This document shows positions 41,459-55,684 of a stretch of 64,000 bases of DNA, one piece after another. Source of the DNA: an uncultured Tolumonas sp. (GTDB lineage Bacteria; Pseudomonadota; Gammaproteobacteria; Enterobacterales; Aeromonadaceae); contig NZ_OY782757.1 in NCBI RefSeq assembly GCF_963678185.1, positions 2,415,001-2,479,000 on the forward strand, given 5' to 3'. Position numbers and translations under genes: made by a program. Position 1 is the stretch's first letter, and the number at the start of each line of letters is the position of its first letter. The notes below the pieces were generated by a model. It worked only from the letters and a program-made list of their open reading frames with translations, was not told the origin of the DNA and did not search any database.

Positions 41459-42637
41459 ATGATGAAGCTTATGCCGCCGATTGCCGTTTCTTATTGGGAT
41501 ATTTTTTGTACCGTGGTCGATAACTACGGCGATATTGGTGTGACCTGGCGCCTCGCCCGACAACTTGCCAATGAATACCAACGCCCGGTGCGTCTGTGGG
41601 TGGATGATTTCGTGAGCTTTCAACGCTTATGCCCGATGTTAGATATGAAATTGGCGCAACAAACCATCGATAATGTGCTGATCGGTCACTGGAATGCCAA
41701 CTTTCCGGCCGATGTACTACCCGGCAAGGTCGTTATTGAAGCCTTTGCCTGCGAACTGCCACTTAGCCTGCGACACCAAATGCAGCAAATGGATAAACCA
41801 CCAGTGTGGCTCAATCTGGAATATTTAACCGCCGAAAGCTGGATCGATGGCTGTCACGGGCTGCCTTCGCGCCAAGATCAGCTCACCAAATTTTTCTTTT
41901 TTCCCGGCTTCAGCGCGAACAGCGGCGGCCTGTTGTGCGAAAACACCCTGTTTGCCGCACGGCAGCAATGGCAACAACAAAGCGAACACCGGCAACAATT
42001 TTGCCAGCAACGTCACCTGCTGCCACCCCAACCAAATGAACTGTTTATTAGCCTGTTCAGTTACGAAAACAACATCCTACCGGTATTGCTTGATCACTGG
42101 CAAAGCCACCCTACCCCCATTCGTTGCCTGATCCCCGCCGGCCGAACGCTCAATAGTTTACAGACCCTGTTACCTGTCGAGAGCTGTCAGGCTGGTGGCC
42201 GTTGGCAGCAAGGTGCACTGACCGTGGAAGTACTGCCGATGACCGATCAGGCCGGTTACGATCAGCTGTTATGGAGCTGTGATTTCAACATCGTGCGGGG
42301 CGAAGACTCGTTCTTACGGGCACAGTGGGCTGCCCGCCCGTTTCTGTGGCACATCTACCCGCAAGAAGAAGAGGCGCATCTGGACAAATTACAGGCCTTT
42401 CTGGATCGGTATACCGAAAACATGTCGCCAGTATTGGCATCGGCGGTGCAGCAATTGTTTCTAACCTTTAACCAAGCGCATCCAGAGGAATTCATCGCGA
42501 GTTGGGCCGCATTACAACCATATTGGTCAGAATGGCAGCAACAGGCGCAGCAATGGCCGCAAACTGCGCTTGCTGGTGGAAATTTAGCCAGCCAATTGGT
42601 GCATTTTGTCGAAAAACAGCTAGAATGTTGCGCGTAA
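41459..42637 (+). CDS. earP: EF-P arginine rhamnosyltransferase EarP
   Basis: About 392 residues, GT-B-type glycosyltransferase that adds rhamnose from dTDP-rhamnose to Arg32 of EF-P. The N-terminal motif [18 protein letters not shown] contains the catalytic aspartates known from Pseudomonas and Neisseria EarP, and [12 protein letters not shown] contains the conserved glutamate. It lies directly upstream of efp, which has Arg32, as expected. The start may be ATG 41459, 41462 or 41471. Confidence 0.94.
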   Translation: MMKLMPPIAVSYWDIFCTVVDNYGDIGVTWRLARQLANEYQRPVRLWVDDFVSFQRLCPMLDMKLAQQTIDNVLIGHWNANFPADVLPGKVVIEAFACELPLSLRHQMQQMDKPPVWLNLEYLTAESWIDGCHGLPSRQDQLTKFFFFPGFSANSGGLLCENTLFAARQQWQQQSEHRQQFCQQRHLLPPQPNELFISLFSYENNILPVLLDHWQSHPTPIRCLIPAGRTLNSLQTLLPVESCQAGGRWQQGALTVEVLPMTDQAGYDQLLWSCDFNIVRGEDSFLRAQWAARPFLWHIYPQEEEAHLDKLQAFLDRYTENMSPVLASAVQQLFLTFNQAHPEEFIASWAALQPYWSEWQQQAQQWPQTALAGGNLASQLVHFVEKQLECCA

Positions 42638-42671
42638 ATCTAAGCTTAAGCTCAATTCAGGAATTGAACAC

Positions 42672-43235
42672 ATGAAAATCGCTCAGGAAATCCGTGTCGG
42701 TAACGTCATCATGATCGGTAAAGACCCAATGGTCGTACTGAAAACCGAATTCAACAAATCCGGCCGTAACTCTGCCGTTGTTAAAATGAAAATGAAAAAC
42801 CTGCTGTCTGGCGCAGGTGCTGAAACTGTGTTCAAAGCCGATGACAAATTGGACACCGTACAGCTGGAACGTAAAGAATGTACTTATTCTTACTTCGCTG
42901 ATCCGATGTATGTATTCATGGATACTGAATACAACCAGTACGATATCGAAAAAGAAAACCTGGGCGACGTACTGAACTACCTGATCGACGGTATGGAAGA
43001 CATCTGTGAAGTAACTTTCTACGATGGCAAAGCGATCTCCATGGAACTGCCAATCACTATCGTACGTGAAGTGGAATACACCGAACCATCCGTTCGTGGT
43101 GATACTTCCGGTAAAGTGATGAAACCAGCTAAGCTGAAAGGCACTGATGCTACTATCTCTGTTGCTGACTTCGTTAAAATTGGCGACAAGATCGAAATCG
43201 ACACCCGTACCGGTGAATTCAAACGCCGCGTGTAG
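42672..43235 (+). CDS. efp: Elongation factor P, Arg32 type
   Basis: 187 residues (E. coli 188). Relieves ribosome stalling at polyproline stretches. Residue 32 is arginine ([11 protein letters not shown]), not the lysine modified by EpmA/EpmB, so this EF-P belongs to the EarP-rhamnosylated class. EarP is encoded 34 bases upstream. An intrinsic terminator follows. Confidence 0.97.
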   Translation: MKIAQEIRVGNVIMIGKDPMVVLKTEFNKSGRNSAVVKMKMKNLLSGAGAETVFKADDKLDTVQLERKECTYSYFADPMYVFMDTEYNQYDIEKENLGDVLNYLIDGMEDICEVTFYDGKAISMELPITIVREVEYTEPSVRGDTSGKVMKPAKLKGTDATISVADFVKIGDKIEIDTRTGEFKRRV

Positions 43236-43260
43236 TTTGCAATCTACATACCGCGTGATA

Positions 43261-43287
43261 AAGGGAGCCTCAGGGCTCCTTTTTTAT
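43261..43287 (+). terminator. Intrinsic terminator of efp
   Basis: Stem GGAGCC / GGCTCC with TCAG loop, flanked by A and T runs (TTTTTTATT). Confidence 0.9.
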
Positions 43288-43299
43288 TAAGGAAAAACC

Positions 43300-43755
43300 A
43301 TGGCCCATATCGACATTATTATTGGTTCAACCCTCGGTGCCGCAGAATACGTCGCGGAACACCTGGCGCAGCAATTACAGGCGCAAAATCACGACACCAT
43401 TTTGCATTACCAAGCCAACTTAGAAACCCTCAAGGCCAATCAACCCCCCAAGGCCATCTGGCTGGTCGTCTCTTCCACCCATGGTGCCGGACAAGTACCC
43501 GATAACCTGCAACCCTTTACCGAACAGCTGGCCAAACAACTGCCACAGCAAACCACATTACGCTATGCCGTGGTCGCTTTAGGCGATCGTAATTACGATA
43601 CCTTTTGTGCCGCCGGGCGTCTGCTCGATCAATTATTAGAACAATCCGGCGCGCAAAAGATCGGCGAACGGCTGGAAATAGATGTCACCGCACACGACAT
43701 TCCGGAAGATGCCGCGGATGAATGGTTTTCCAAATGGCACACACTCATTAACTGA
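43300..43755 (+). CDS. mioC: Flavodoxin-like protein MioC
   Basis: 151 residues (E. coli 147). The FMN phosphate-binding loop region GSTLGAAEYVAEHLA and the SSTHGAGQVPDNL and ALGDRNYDTFC loops are standard MioC. It is an electron carrier with a reported role in biotin synthase activity. It directs transcription into oriC, stopped here by a terminator at 43771-43810. Its position beside the origin is conserved in gammaproteobacteria. Confidence 0.94.
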   Translation: MAHIDIIIGSTLGAAEYVAEHLAQQLQAQNHDTILHYQANLETLKANQPPKAIWLVVSSTHGAGQVPDNLQPFTEQLAKQLPQQTTLRYAVVALGDRNYDTFCAAGRLLDQLLEQSGAQKIGERLEIDVTAHDIPEDAADEWFSKWHTLIN

Positions 43756-43770
43756 TCATGCCAACGTAAG

Positions 43771-43810
43771 GGGATCACTCACATCACGTGACGTGATCCC
43801 GTTTTCCTTT
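43771..43810 (+). terminator. Terminator at the mioC/oriC junction
   Basis: Stem GGGATCAC (43771-43778) / GTGATCCC (43793-43800), then GTTTTCCTTTT. It would limit mioC transcription entering oriC. Each arm also contains a GATC site. Confidence 0.65.
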
Positions 43811-44097
43811 TATGATCTTATCCACTGATGAAAACGATCGGGCGGTAAAAAGCCTTGCACAGCTTTATCCACAGTTCACTGACAGCTGGATCGATATAAA
43901 ACAGAGGATACCCACAGATAAGGATCATGAAATATTTTTTTGTGCATAACCAGCCGTAAACCCTCTGGGTAACCTCTTTTTATCCTATTAACAACTACAT
44001 AGCCCACTCGGGTCTGTGTATAACAACCGCTGTTATACCCACGTTCAACCGGCCAGGATCCACGAAAAGACACAGGTTTGGATCCATCTCAACACCT

Positions 44098-44215
44098 TGA
44101 TCAATCTGATCATTTTTAAGTTATTAACAGATAACCGCGATCTATATAATAGAGATCAATAAGAAGATCATTAAAAGATCCTAGATCTAATTAGCGATCA
44201 CATTCTTCCTCTCGA
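44098..44215. other. oriC DNA-unwinding element (AT-rich, GATC repeats)
   Basis: AT-rich stretch with about eight GATC-centred motifs (for example GCGATCTATAT, AGAGATCAATA, AAGAAGATCATT), resembling the E. coli 13-mer region, on the mnmG side of the DnaA boxes as expected. Confidence 0.8.
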
Positions 44216-44305
44216 TCGTTCTTTCATTTTATTGATCCCGTAAACCCGCTAGAATATGCGCCCCACTGAACAACGATCCTTGATGGCCTAAATTGGAGTT
44301 TGCAT

Positions 44306-46195
44306 ATGCAGTATCATGATCAATTCGATGTGATTGTGGTTGGCGGAGGTCATGCGGGTACTGAAGCCGCAACCGCAGCAGCACGTATGGGCATGAAAAC
44401 CCTGCTGCTGACCCACAACATTGAGACATTAGGACATATGTCTTGTAACCCAGCCATCGGAGGGATCGGTAAAGGCCACTTGGTCAAAGAAGTGGATGCG
44501 ATGGGTGGCATCATGGCGCGCGCCATTGATCACGCCGGGATCCAATTCCGCATTTTGAATTCTTCGAAAGGCCCGGCAGTACGCGCCACCCGTGCCCAAG
44601 CGGATCGTCTGCTGTACAAACAAACCATTCGCCATATTTTGGAAAACTACCCGAACCTGCAGTTATTCCAGCAAGCCTGTGATGATCTGATCCTGGAAGG
44701 CGATCGTGTCTGTGGCGTGGTCACCCAAGCCGGGATCCGTATTCTGGCAAAAACCGTGGTACTGACGGCAGGCACTTTCTTAAACGGCCTGATCCACATC
44801 GGTATGGAACATTATCGCGGCGGTCGCTCCGGTGATCCGGCCTCCGTCACGTTGGCAGAACGCATGCGTGAGATGCCATTGCGGGTTGGGCGCTTAAAAA
44901 CCGGTACGCCACCGCGAATTGATGCGCGTTCGGTCGATTTTTCCCAATTACAAATGCAATTGGGTGACGATCCGGTACCGGTCTTCTCATTTTTAGGTAA
45001 ACGGGAACAGCATCCGCGTCAGGTGCCTTGCTTTATCACGCATACCAACCTTCAAACGCACGATGTGATCCGTGCCAACCTGGATCGCAGCCCGATGTAT
45101 GCCGGTGTGATCGAAGGGATCGGCCCACGCTATTGCCCGTCGATCGAAGACAAGATCATGCGTTTTGCCGACAAAGACTCGCACCAGATCTTTATCGAGC
45201 CGGAAGGCCTGACCACCCATGAGTTATATCCAAATGGCATCTCAACCAGCCTGCCGTTTGATGTGCAAGTCAAGATCGTGCGTTCGATGAAAGGGTTTGA
45301 GAATGCCCATATTGCCCGCCCGGGTTATGCGATCGAATATGATTTCTTCGATCCACGTGATCTGAAACCGAACATGGAAAACAAATGCCTGCAAAACCTG
45401 TTTTTTGCCGGCCAGATCAACGGCACCACCGGTTACGAAGAAGCGGCGGCCCAAGGTATGCTGGCCGGGATCAACGCCGCGCTGCGCGCACAGGATAAAG
45501 ATCCATGGTCACCGCGTCGGGATCAGGCTTATATCGGCGTGTTGATGGACGATCTGTCAACGCTGGGCACCAAAGAACCGTACCGCATGTTTACCAGCCG
45601 GGCGGAATACCGTTTGCTGTTGCGGGAAGATAATGCTGACTTACGTTTAACCGCCATAGGACGCGATTTGGGGTTGGTGGATGATGAACGCTGGTCCTTC
45701 TTCAACCACAAGCTGGAAATGATGGCACAGGAGCAACAGCGCCTGCAGGAGAGCTGGATCCAACCGCAGCATCCAGCTACCGAAGCGCTGAACCAGATCC
45801 TGAAAACCCCGCTGAGCCGTGCGGCCAGTCTGGAGGATCTGCTGCGTCGCCCGGAAGTGAATTATCAGGATCTGATGGCGATCGACGGCATTGGTCCGGG
45901 TATTGAGCACCCGCAAGCGTCGGAACAGATTGAAATTCAGGTAAAATACGCCGGTTATATCGATCGTCAGCAAGACGAGATCGACAAACAACTGCGTCAC
46001 GAAGAGACATTGTTACCACTGACACTGGATTACAACGAAGTACCGGGGTTATCCAAAGAAGTGATCATCAAACTCAACGATACCAAACCACAAACCGTGG
46101 GTCAGGCATCCCGCATCTCGGGGGTGACACCGGCGGCGATCTCGATTTTGTTAGTTCATCTGAAAAAACGTGGCTTGCTGCGTAAAACGGCCTGA
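44306..46195 (+). CDS. mnmG: tRNA uridine-5-carboxymethylaminomethyl modification enzyme MnmG
   Basis: 629 residues, the same length as E. coli. FAD-binding motif [14 protein letters not shown] at the N-terminus; [10 protein letters not shown]-type ([10 protein letters not shown]) and RSGDPAS motifs; C-terminal MnmE-binding helices. Works with MnmE on wobble uridine. ATG 44306 follows TTGGAG at 7 bases; an in-frame TTG two codons earlier is less likely. Transcribed away from oriC. Confidence 0.98.
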   Translation: MQYHDQFDVIVVGGGHAGTEAATAAARMGMKTLLLTHNIETLGHMSCNPAIGGIGKGHLVKEVDAMGGIMARAIDHAGIQFRILNSSKGPAVRATRAQADRLLYKQTIRHILENYPNLQLFQQACDDLILEGDRVCGVVTQAGIRILAKTVVLTAGTFLNGLIHIGMEHYRGGRSGDPASVTLAERMREMPLRVGRLKTGTPPRIDARSVDFSQLQMQLGDDPVPVFSFLGKREQHPRQVPCFITHTNLQTHDVIRANLDRSPMYAGVIEGIGPRYCPSIEDKIMRFADKDSHQIFIEPEGLTTHELYPNGISTSLPFDVQVKIVRSMKGFENAHIARPGYAIEYDFFDPRDLKPNMENKCLQNLFFAGQINGTTGYEEAAAQGMLAGINAALRAQDKDPWSPRRDQAYIGVLMDDLSTLGTKEPYRMFTSRAEYRLLLREDNADLRLTAIGRDLGLVDDERWSFFNHKLEMMAQEQQRLQESWIQPQHPATEALNQILKTPLSRAASLEDLLRRPEVNYQDLMAIDGIGPGIEHPQASEQIEIQVKYAGYIDRQQDEIDKQLRHEETLLPLTLDYNEVPGLSKEVIIKLNDTKPQTVGQASRISGVTPAAISILLVHLKKRGLLRKTA

Positions 46196-46199
46196 TTAT

Positions 46200-46829
46200 A
46201 TGCAAACATTACTTCCGCAGCTGGAATCACTGCTGCAACAAGCCGATATATCGCTGTCCGATCAGCAGAAACAGCAACTGCTGGCGCTGGTCGGGTTGCT
46301 GCACAAGTGGAACAAGGCATACAATCTGACTTCGGTGCGTGAACCGGAAGCCATGCTGGTACGCCATATTCTCGATAGTATTGTGGTGGCACCACATCTA
46401 CACGGTACTCGCTTTATCGATGTCGGCACCGGCCCTGGCTTACCGGGCTTGCCGCTGGCCATTGTGCAGCCGGATAAACAGTTTGTGTTACTGGATAGCC
46501 TGGGTAAACGCATTCGCTTTATCCGCCAAGTGATCATGGAATTAGGCTTAAAAAATGTCGTCGCCGTGCAGGCGCGGGTGGAAGATTTCCATGACGAACA
46601 AGGCTTTGACGGGGTATTGAGCCGGGCGTTTGCTTCGCTGACCGATATGCTGAACTGGTGCCATCATCTGCCGGCACCCCAGGGTGTTTTTCTGGCGCTG
46701 AAAGGCTTGTATCCGCAAGATGAACTGGCGACTTTACCGGCAGGGTTTACACTGGTGACTTCGCATCGTCTTGACGTGCCGCAACTGGACGCCGAACGCC
46801 ATCTGATCATTGTGAAAAAACAACTTTAG
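46200..46829 (+). CDS. rsmG: 16S rRNA (guanine527-N7)-methyltransferase RsmG
   Basis: About 209 residues (E. coli 207). SAM-binding motif [15 protein letters not shown] and [10 protein letters not shown] are standard. Methylates G527 of 16S rRNA. ATG 46200 is 4 bases after the mnmG stop; the longer frame overlapping mnmG is not conserved. It precedes parAB, as usual. Confidence 0.96.
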   Translation: MQTLLPQLESLLQQADISLSDQQKQQLLALVGLLHKWNKAYNLTSVREPEAMLVRHILDSIVVAPHLHGTRFIDVGTGPGLPGLPLAIVQPDKQFVLLDSLGKRIRFIRQVIMELGLKNVVAVQARVEDFHDEQGFDGVLSRAFASLTDMLNWCHHLPAPQGVFLALKGLYPQDELATLPAGFTLVTSHRLDVPQLDAERHLIIVKKQL

Positions 46830-46840
46830 GATCCGCTACA

Positions 46841-47632
46841 GTGGGAAAAGTCATTGCCATAGCAAACCAGAAAGGTGGGGTTGGTAAAACCACCACCAGT
46901 GTCAATTTGGCTGCGTCAATGGCGGCGACACGCCGTAAGGTTCTGCTGGTTGATCTCGATCCGCAGGGCAACGCCACCATGGCCAGCGGTGTGAATAAAT
47001 ACGAAGCGGAACGCACCATCTACGAACTACTGGTGGAAGAACAGCCAGTGCGGGATGTGATCATTACCGATACCACTGGCGGTTATGATCTAATTGCCGC
47101 CAACGGCGATGCTACCGCGGCGGAGATCCGTTTGATGGAAGTCTTCGCCCGTGAGATCCGGCTGCGTAATGCGCTGGCACCGATCCGTGATGAATACGAT
47201 TATATTTTTATCGATTGCCCACCCGCACTGAACCTGCTGACCGTGAATGCCATGTCGGCCGCGGATTCCGTGCTGGTACCGATGCAGTGTGAATATTTTG
47301 CGCTGGAAGGCTTGACCGCGCTGGTGGATACCATCAGTAAACTGGCAGCGGTGGTGAACCCGCAACTGAAAATCGAAGGGGTATTGCGAACGATGTTCGA
47401 TCATCGCAACCGACTCTCCAACGAAGTCTCGGAACAGCTGAAGCAATATTTTGGTGAAAAAGTATATCGGACAATTATCCCACGCAATGTCCGTTTAGCC
47501 GAAGCACCCAGCCATGGCACTCCGGTGATGTATTACGACAAAAGCTCACTAGGTTCCAAAGCCTATCTGGGGCTGGCCGGCGAATTATTACGGCGGGAAG
47601 AACAACAACACAAGGCCGAAGCCTCAGCGTGA
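46841..47632 (+). CDS. parA: Chromosome partitioning ATPase ParA (Soj)
   Basis: 263 residues, GTG start. The deviant Walker A KGGVGKTTTSVNLAA and Walker B (DYIFIDCPPALN) of chromosomal ParA are intact. Binds DNA as an ATP dimer and moves ParB-parS complexes to the pole. Followed after 10 bases by parB. Confidence 0.96.
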   Translation: MGKVIAIANQKGGVGKTTTSVNLAASMAATRRKVLLVDLDPQGNATMASGVNKYEAERTIYELLVEEQPVRDVIITDTTGGYDLIAANGDATAAEIRLMEVFAREIRLRNALAPIRDEYDYIFIDCPPALNLLTVNAMSAADSVLVPMQCEYFALEGLTALVDTISKLAAVVNPQLKIEGVLRTMFDHRNRLSNEVSEQLKQYFGEKVYRTIIPRNVRLAEAPSHGTPVMYYDKSSLGSKAYLGLAGELLRREEQQHKAEASA

Positions 47633-47642
47633 GAGATTAGTG

Positions 47643-48551
47643 ATGACAGTAAAAAAACGCGGTTTAGGCAAAGGGCTGGAAGCTTTGCTGGGCACCAGTC
47701 AGGTGGCACGGCAGAAGCAAATTATCAGTGATATACAAGCGGATGCGGCGCAAAACCGGGTTGATAATCAGACCGGCGAATTACAAACCCTGCCAGTGAC
47801 TTGGCTGCGGCCGGGGAAATATCAGCCACGACGCGATATGTCGCAGGATGCGCTAGAAGATCTAGCCAACTCGATCCGTGCGCAAGGGGTGATCCAGCCG
47901 ATTGTGGTGCGTCGCATTGCCGATCAGCAATATGAAATCATTGCTGGTGAGCGTCGCTGGCGCGCCAGTCAGTTAGTGCGGCTGGAAACTGTGCCTTGCC
48001 TGATCAAAAACGTCGAAGATAACGCCGCTGTGGCGATAGCGCTGATTGAGAATATTCAGCGCGAAGATCTGAATGCCATTGAAGAAGCCGTGGCATTACA
48101 GCGGTTGATGACCGAATTTGAACTGTCCCACCAGCAAGTGGCGGAAGCAGTCGGTAAATCCCGTTCTGCGGTGAGTAATTTATTGCGTTTGAATCAGTTG
48201 AATGACGATGTCAAACAGCTGGTTGAACACGGTGATCTGGATATGGGTCATGCGCGGGCGCTGCTGAGCCTCGATGGTGAGTTGCAAAGCGATACTGCAC
48301 GTTCTGTGGCACAGAAAGGGTTAACCGTGCGGGATACCGAGCGGTTGGTGCAGAAACTGCTCAACCCGCCTGCTGCTAAAGCCGAACCACTGGTGGATCA
48401 GCAAGGCGTTGCCTGGTCGGAAGCCTTGTCAGAAAAATTGGGTGTTTCCGTACAATTTGTCAGGGCGGGTGAAGACAATGGCAAGATTGTATTGAGTTAT
48501 CAAAGTTGTGCAGAATTTGAAAAAATTCGCCACTTCTTTAATTTGAGTTAG
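47643..48551 (+). CDS. parB: Chromosome partitioning protein ParB (Spo0J)
   Basis: 302 residues. N-terminal ParA-stimulating segment (KKRGLGKGLEALLG), CTPase motifs (YQPR..., GERRWRAS and ENIQREDLNAIEEA), parS-binding HTH (LSHQQVAEAVGKSRSAVSNL), and C-terminal dimer domain. It loads at parS; two perfect sites are in this window (12.85 and 21.2 kb). ATG 47643 is preferred over GTG 47640. Confidence 0.96.
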   Translation: MTVKKRGLGKGLEALLGTSQVARQKQIISDIQADAAQNRVDNQTGELQTLPVTWLRPGKYQPRRDMSQDALEDLANSIRAQGVIQPIVVRRIADQQYEIIAGERRWRASQLVRLETVPCLIKNVEDNAAVAIALIENIQREDLNAIEEAVALQRLMTEFELSHQQVAEAVGKSRSAVSNLLRLNQLNDDVKQLVEHGDLDMGHARALLSLDGELQSDTARSVAQKGLTVRDTERLVQKLLNPPAAKAEPLVDQQGVAWSEALSEKLGVSVQFVRAGEDNGKIVLSYQSCAEFEKIRHFFNLS

Positions 48552-48622
48552 TTCACAAAAACGACTGGTTTTTTAATTTTTGTTGGGCTACTGTTTTGTC
48601 TAAATTGGCAAAAAAAATCCTT

Positions 48623-48652
48623 TTGCACCAAAGGGTTACATTTAACTTATAT
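48623..48652 (+). promoter_or_regulatory. Candidate promoter of the atp operon
   Basis: TTGCAC, 18-base spacer, TTATAT in the 206-base parB-atpI gap. Moderate sigma-70 match; the gap is AT-rich and otherwise featureless. Confidence 0.4.
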
Positions 48653-48757
48653 GTTAAAAAGCCGTTAGTGCGTATTTTAATGAAAGGATGCTTTTTTGTT
48701 GGTTTTATGTTAATAAAACGCGCCTGAATAGGGCGTTACAAAATCGGAGAAAGCTGA

Positions 48758-49950
<1,193 letters not shown>

Positions 49951-49981
49951 TTTTTTGATCAACGTTTTGTTCATATTTTGA

Positions 49982-50221
<240 letters not shown>

Positions 50222-50259
50222 TACGGTACCGGGCATTCATTTTTTAAGGGAGATGGGCA

Positions 50260-50730
50260 GTGAATATCAATGCAACCATCCTCGGCCAGACGATTGCTTT
50301 CATCCTTTTTGTTTGGTTCTGTATGAAGTTTGTGTGGCCGCCTCTGATGGCTGCCATCGAAAAACGTCAGAAAGAAATTGCTGACGGTATGGCTTCAGCA
50401 GACCGTGCGAAAAAAGACCTGGACCTGGCGCAAAACAAAGCTATGGAACAGATCAAGGAAGCAAAACAGCAAGCTGCTGAGATTATCGAGCAGGCCAATA
50501 AACGCCGTGCTCAAGTTATTGATGAAGCCAATCAAGACGCGATGGCGGAACGGGAAAAGATCCTGAACCAAGCCAAAGCGGAAATTGAGGCTGAACGCAA
50601 CCGTGCGAAAGAAGAACTCCGTAAACATGTTGCTGCTTTGGCAGTGGCTGGTGCGGAAAAAATTCTGGAGCGTCAGCTGGACAGTGCCGTGAATAGCGCC
50701 ATTGTTGACAAGCTGGTTGCTGAACTCTAA
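50260..50730 (+). CDS. atpF: F1Fo ATP synthase subunit b
   Basis: 156 residues, GTG start with GGGAGA upstream. One N-terminal membrane helix ([17 protein letters not shown]), then a long charged coiled-coil stator. Length equals E. coli AtpF. Confidence 0.95.
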   Translation: MNINATILGQTIAFILFVWFCMKFVWPPLMAAIEKRQKEIADGMASADRAKKDLDLAQNKAMEQIKEAKQQAAEIIEQANKRRAQVIDEANQDAMAEREKILNQAKAEIEAERNRAKEELRKHVAALAVAGAEKILERQLDSAVNSAIVDKLVAEL

Positions 50731-50744
50731 GGGGAGCCGGGGCT

Positions 50745-51278
50745 ATGTCTGAAGTGACAACCATTGCGCGCCCCTACGCCAAAGCTGCGTTCGATTTTGC
50801 TGTTGAACAGAAAGCGGTGGATAGCTGGTTATCGATGTTGCTCTTTGCGGCCGAAGTGTCGAAAGACGATACCGTACAACAGGTGATCCACAGTTCGATG
50901 GCGCCAGAACAACTGGCGCAGTTGTTTAACCAAATTTGTGGTGAACAGCTTAACGAGCAAGGCCAGAACCTGATCCGGGTGATGGCTGAAAACGGACGTT
51001 TGAGTGTACTGCCTGCGGTCGTTGCTGAGTTTTCAGCACTGAAAGCAGAACTGGACAAAGAACTGGAAGCGCAGATCACCTCTGCGGCAGCGTTATCTGA
51101 AGCAGAAAAGGCGAAAATCCAGAAATCTCTGGAAGCCCGTTATCAGCGCACAGTACGTCTGAATTGTCAGCTGGATCCATCTTTGATGGCTGGTCTGGTG
51201 ATCAAGATCGGTGATGACATCATCGATGCCAGCGTTCGCAGTAAACTCAACCGCTTGGCGGAAGCATTGCAATCTTGA
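50745..51278 (+). CDS. atpH: F1Fo ATP synthase subunit delta
   Basis: 177 residues (E. coli 177). Begins SEVTTIARPYAKAAFDFAVE, the delta signature, and ends in the LDPSLMAGLVIKIGDDIID segment. Links the b stator to the F1 head. Confidence 0.95.
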   Translation: MSEVTTIARPYAKAAFDFAVEQKAVDSWLSMLLFAAEVSKDDTVQQVIHSSMAPEQLAQLFNQICGEQLNEQGQNLIRVMAENGRLSVLPAVVAEFSALKAELDKELEAQITSAAALSEAEKAKIQKSLEARYQRTVRLNCQLDPSLMAGLVIKIGDDIIDASVRSKLNRLAEALQS

Positions 51279-51292
51279 TTGGGGATTAAAGC

Positions 51293-52834
51293 ATGCAACT
51301 CAACTCCACTGAAATTGCCGAGCTGATTAAAAAGCGTATCGCGCAATTTAACGTCGTGACCGAAGCCCGCAATGAAGGGACTATCGTATCGGTCAGCGAC
51401 GGTATCGTTCGTATTCATGGCCTTGCTGATGTTATGCAAGGTGAGATGATCGAACTACCTGGCAACTGCTATGGTCTGGCTCTGAACTTAGAGCGTGACT
51501 CTGTGGGTGCTATCGTCATGGGCCCTTACACTGATCTGGCTGAAGGCCAGAAAGTAACAGGTACTGGCCGTATTCTGGAAGTACCGGTTGGTCGTGGTCT
51601 GCTGGGTCGTGTGGTGAACACACTGGGTCAGCCTATTGATGGCAAAGGTCCTATCGAAAACGATGGTTTTGCGCCAGTAGAAGTAATTGCCCCAGGCGTA
51701 ATCGAGCGTCAATCGGTTTCTCAGCCAGTACAAACTGGTTATAAAGCCGTTGATGCGATGATCCCAATCGGCCGTGGCCAGCGTGAGCTGATCATCGGTG
51801 ACCGTCAGACTGGTAAAACCGCACTGGCAATCGACGCGATCATCAACCAGAAAGATTCCGGCATCAAATGTGTGTACGTGGCTATCGGTCAGAAAGCGTC
51901 AACCATCGCCAACGTGGTACGCAAACTGGAAGAACACGGTGCACTGGCTAACACCATCGTGGTGGTAGCGTCTGCTTCTGAATCAGCTTCTCTGCAATAT
52001 CTGGCACCTTACTCTGGTTGTACCATGGGTGAGTATTTCCGTGACCGCGGTGAAGATGCACTGATCATTTATGACGATCTGTCTAAGCACGCGGTGGCTT
52101 ACCGTCAGATCTCTCTGCTGCTGCGTCGTCCACCAGGACGTGAAGCTTACCCAGGCGACGTGTTCTATTTACACTCTCGTCTGCTGGAACGTGCTTCTCG
52201 CGTTAACCCTGATTATGTGGAAGCGTTCACCAAAGGTGCAGTAAAAGGCCAAACTGGTTCTCTGACGGCGCTGCCAATTATTGAAACTCAGGCTGGTGAC
52301 GTATCGGCATTCGTTCCGACCAACGTAATCTCGATTACTGACGGTCAGATCTTCCTGACTACTCAACTGTTCAACGCCGGTATTCGTCCTGCGGTTGACC
52401 CGGGTATTTCGGTATCCCGTGTGGGTGGTGCTGCTCAGACCAAGATCATCAAGAAACTGTCTGGTGGTATCCGTACCGCACTGGCACAGTATCGTGAACT
52501 GGCGGCATTCGCTCAGTTCTCTTCTGATCTGGACGATGCAACCCGTAAACAGCTGAACCATGGTCAGAAAGTGACTGAGCTGATGAAGCAGAAACAGTAC
52601 GCACCAATGAGTGTGGCCCAGCAAGCGCTGGTGCTGTTCGCTGCTGAGCGTGGCTATCTGGAAGATGTCGAACTGAACAAGATCGGCGACTTTGAAGCAG
52701 CGCTGCTCTCTTATGCCAACAATGAGCATGCTGATTTAATGGCTGAAGTGAATGCAAAAGCAGATTACAACGATGATATCGTTGCGCGTCTGTCAGCATT
52801 GATCGACAGCTTCAAAGCGACTCAGACCTGGTAA
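51293..52834 (+). CDS. atpA: F1Fo ATP synthase subunit alpha
   Basis: 513 residues (E. coli 513). P-loop [15 protein letters not shown]. Non-catalytic nucleotide-binding subunit of the F1 hexamer. Between atpH and atpG, standard order. Confidence 0.98.
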   Translation: MQLNSTEIAELIKKRIAQFNVVTEARNEGTIVSVSDGIVRIHGLADVMQGEMIELPGNCYGLALNLERDSVGAIVMGPYTDLAEGQKVTGTGRILEVPVGRGLLGRVVNTLGQPIDGKGPIENDGFAPVEVIAPGVIERQSVSQPVQTGYKAVDAMIPIGRGQRELIIGDRQTGKTALAIDAIINQKDSGIKCVYVAIGQKASTIANVVRKLEEHGALANTIVVVASASESASLQYLAPYSGCTMGEYFRDRGEDALIIYDDLSKHAVAYRQISLLLRRPPGREAYPGDVFYLHSRLLERASRVNPDYVEAFTKGAVKGQTGSLTALPIIETQAGDVSAFVPTNVISITDGQIFLTTQLFNAGIRPAVDPGISVSRVGGAAQTKIIKKLSGGIRTALAQYRELAAFAQFSSDLDDATRKQLNHGQKVTELMKQKQYAPMSVAQQALVLFAAERGYLEDVELNKIGDFEAALLSYANNEHADLMAEVNAKADYNDDIVARLSALIDSFKATQTW

Positions 52835-52878
52835 TAACGCGGCTGCCGTAAGGCAGCCTCTGATGTGGAGAGTCAGCA

Positions 52879-55163
<2,285 letters not shown>

Positions 55164-55180
55164 TTCAGGCAGGAGGCTCT

Positions 55181-55603
55181 ATGGCTGAGATTACCTTCCA
55201 CCTGGACGTGGTCAGTGCCGAAGGCATGCTGTTTTCCGGTCGTGTCGAATCCGTTCAGGTTTCTGGCGCGGAAGGTGAGCTGGGGATCCGTCACGGCCAT
55301 GCGCCGTTACTGACCTCCATCAAACCGGGTCTGGTGCGTCTGGTTAAATTGCATGGCGCCGAAGAAGTTATGTACATCTCCGGCGGTATGCTGGAAGTAC
55401 AACCGGAAGCTGCGACTGTGTTGGCGGACACGGTGATCCGTGCTGCTGATTTGGATGAAGCGAAAGCGCAGGCTGCTAAACGGGCTGCCGAGGAGAAAAT
55501 CCACGGTCACCCGGGCGATGTGGACTATGCGACCGCTATCACCGAACTGGCAAAAGCGGTGGCGCAATTACGCGTCATTGAGATCACACGTAAACGCTTC
55601 TGA
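55181..55603 (+). CDS. atpC: F1Fo ATP synthase subunit epsilon
   Basis: 140 residues. N-terminal beta-sandwich ([16 protein letters not shown]) and C-terminal helices that can inhibit ATPase. Last gene of the operon; a strong terminator follows. Confidence 0.96.
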   Translation: MAEITFHLDVVSAEGMLFSGRVESVQVSGAEGELGIRHGHAPLLTSIKPGLVRLVKLHGAEEVMYISGGMLEVQPEAATVLADTVIRAADLDEAKAQAAKRAAEEKIHGHPGDVDYATAITELAKAVAQLRVIEITRKRF

Positions 55604-55634
55604 TTTACGGTTAACTTATTTACGCTTAAAAAGA

Positions 55635-55670
55635 AAAGCCAGAAGAGCGATCTTCTGGCTTTGTTGTTTC
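55635..55670. terminator. Terminator between atpC and the porin gene
   Basis: 12-bp perfect stem (AAAGCCAGAAGA / TCTTCTGGCTTT), loop GCGA. T-rich on both strands, so it likely serves both convergent genes. Confidence 0.88.
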
Positions 55671-55684
55671 TGTTTACTGCAAAA

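Larger units (their letters stand above)
43756..44290. other. oriC: Chromosomal replication origin oriC
   Basis: The 550-base gap between mioC and mnmG, the standard gammaproteobacterial oriC position. DnaA boxes: TTATCCACA at 43865-43873 (perfect), TGTGCATAA at 43941-43949, TGTGTATAA at 44015-44023, and near-matches TTATCCACT at 43818-43826, TTATACCCA at 44033-44041 and TTATTAACA at 44121-44129. About 20 GATC sites fall in the interval (about two expected by chance), as needed for Dam/SeqA control. An AT-rich unwinding element lies at about 44098-44215. No coding sequence is seen. Confidence 0.93.

Noticed and set aside
43876-44073. Short frame inside oriC
   Set aside because: AT-rich, DnaA-box-dense DNA; frame is chance and has no ribosome site.
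52169-52729. Long open frame antisense to atpA
   Set aside because: Same effect: atpA is complete and conserved; the antisense product has no family resemblance.
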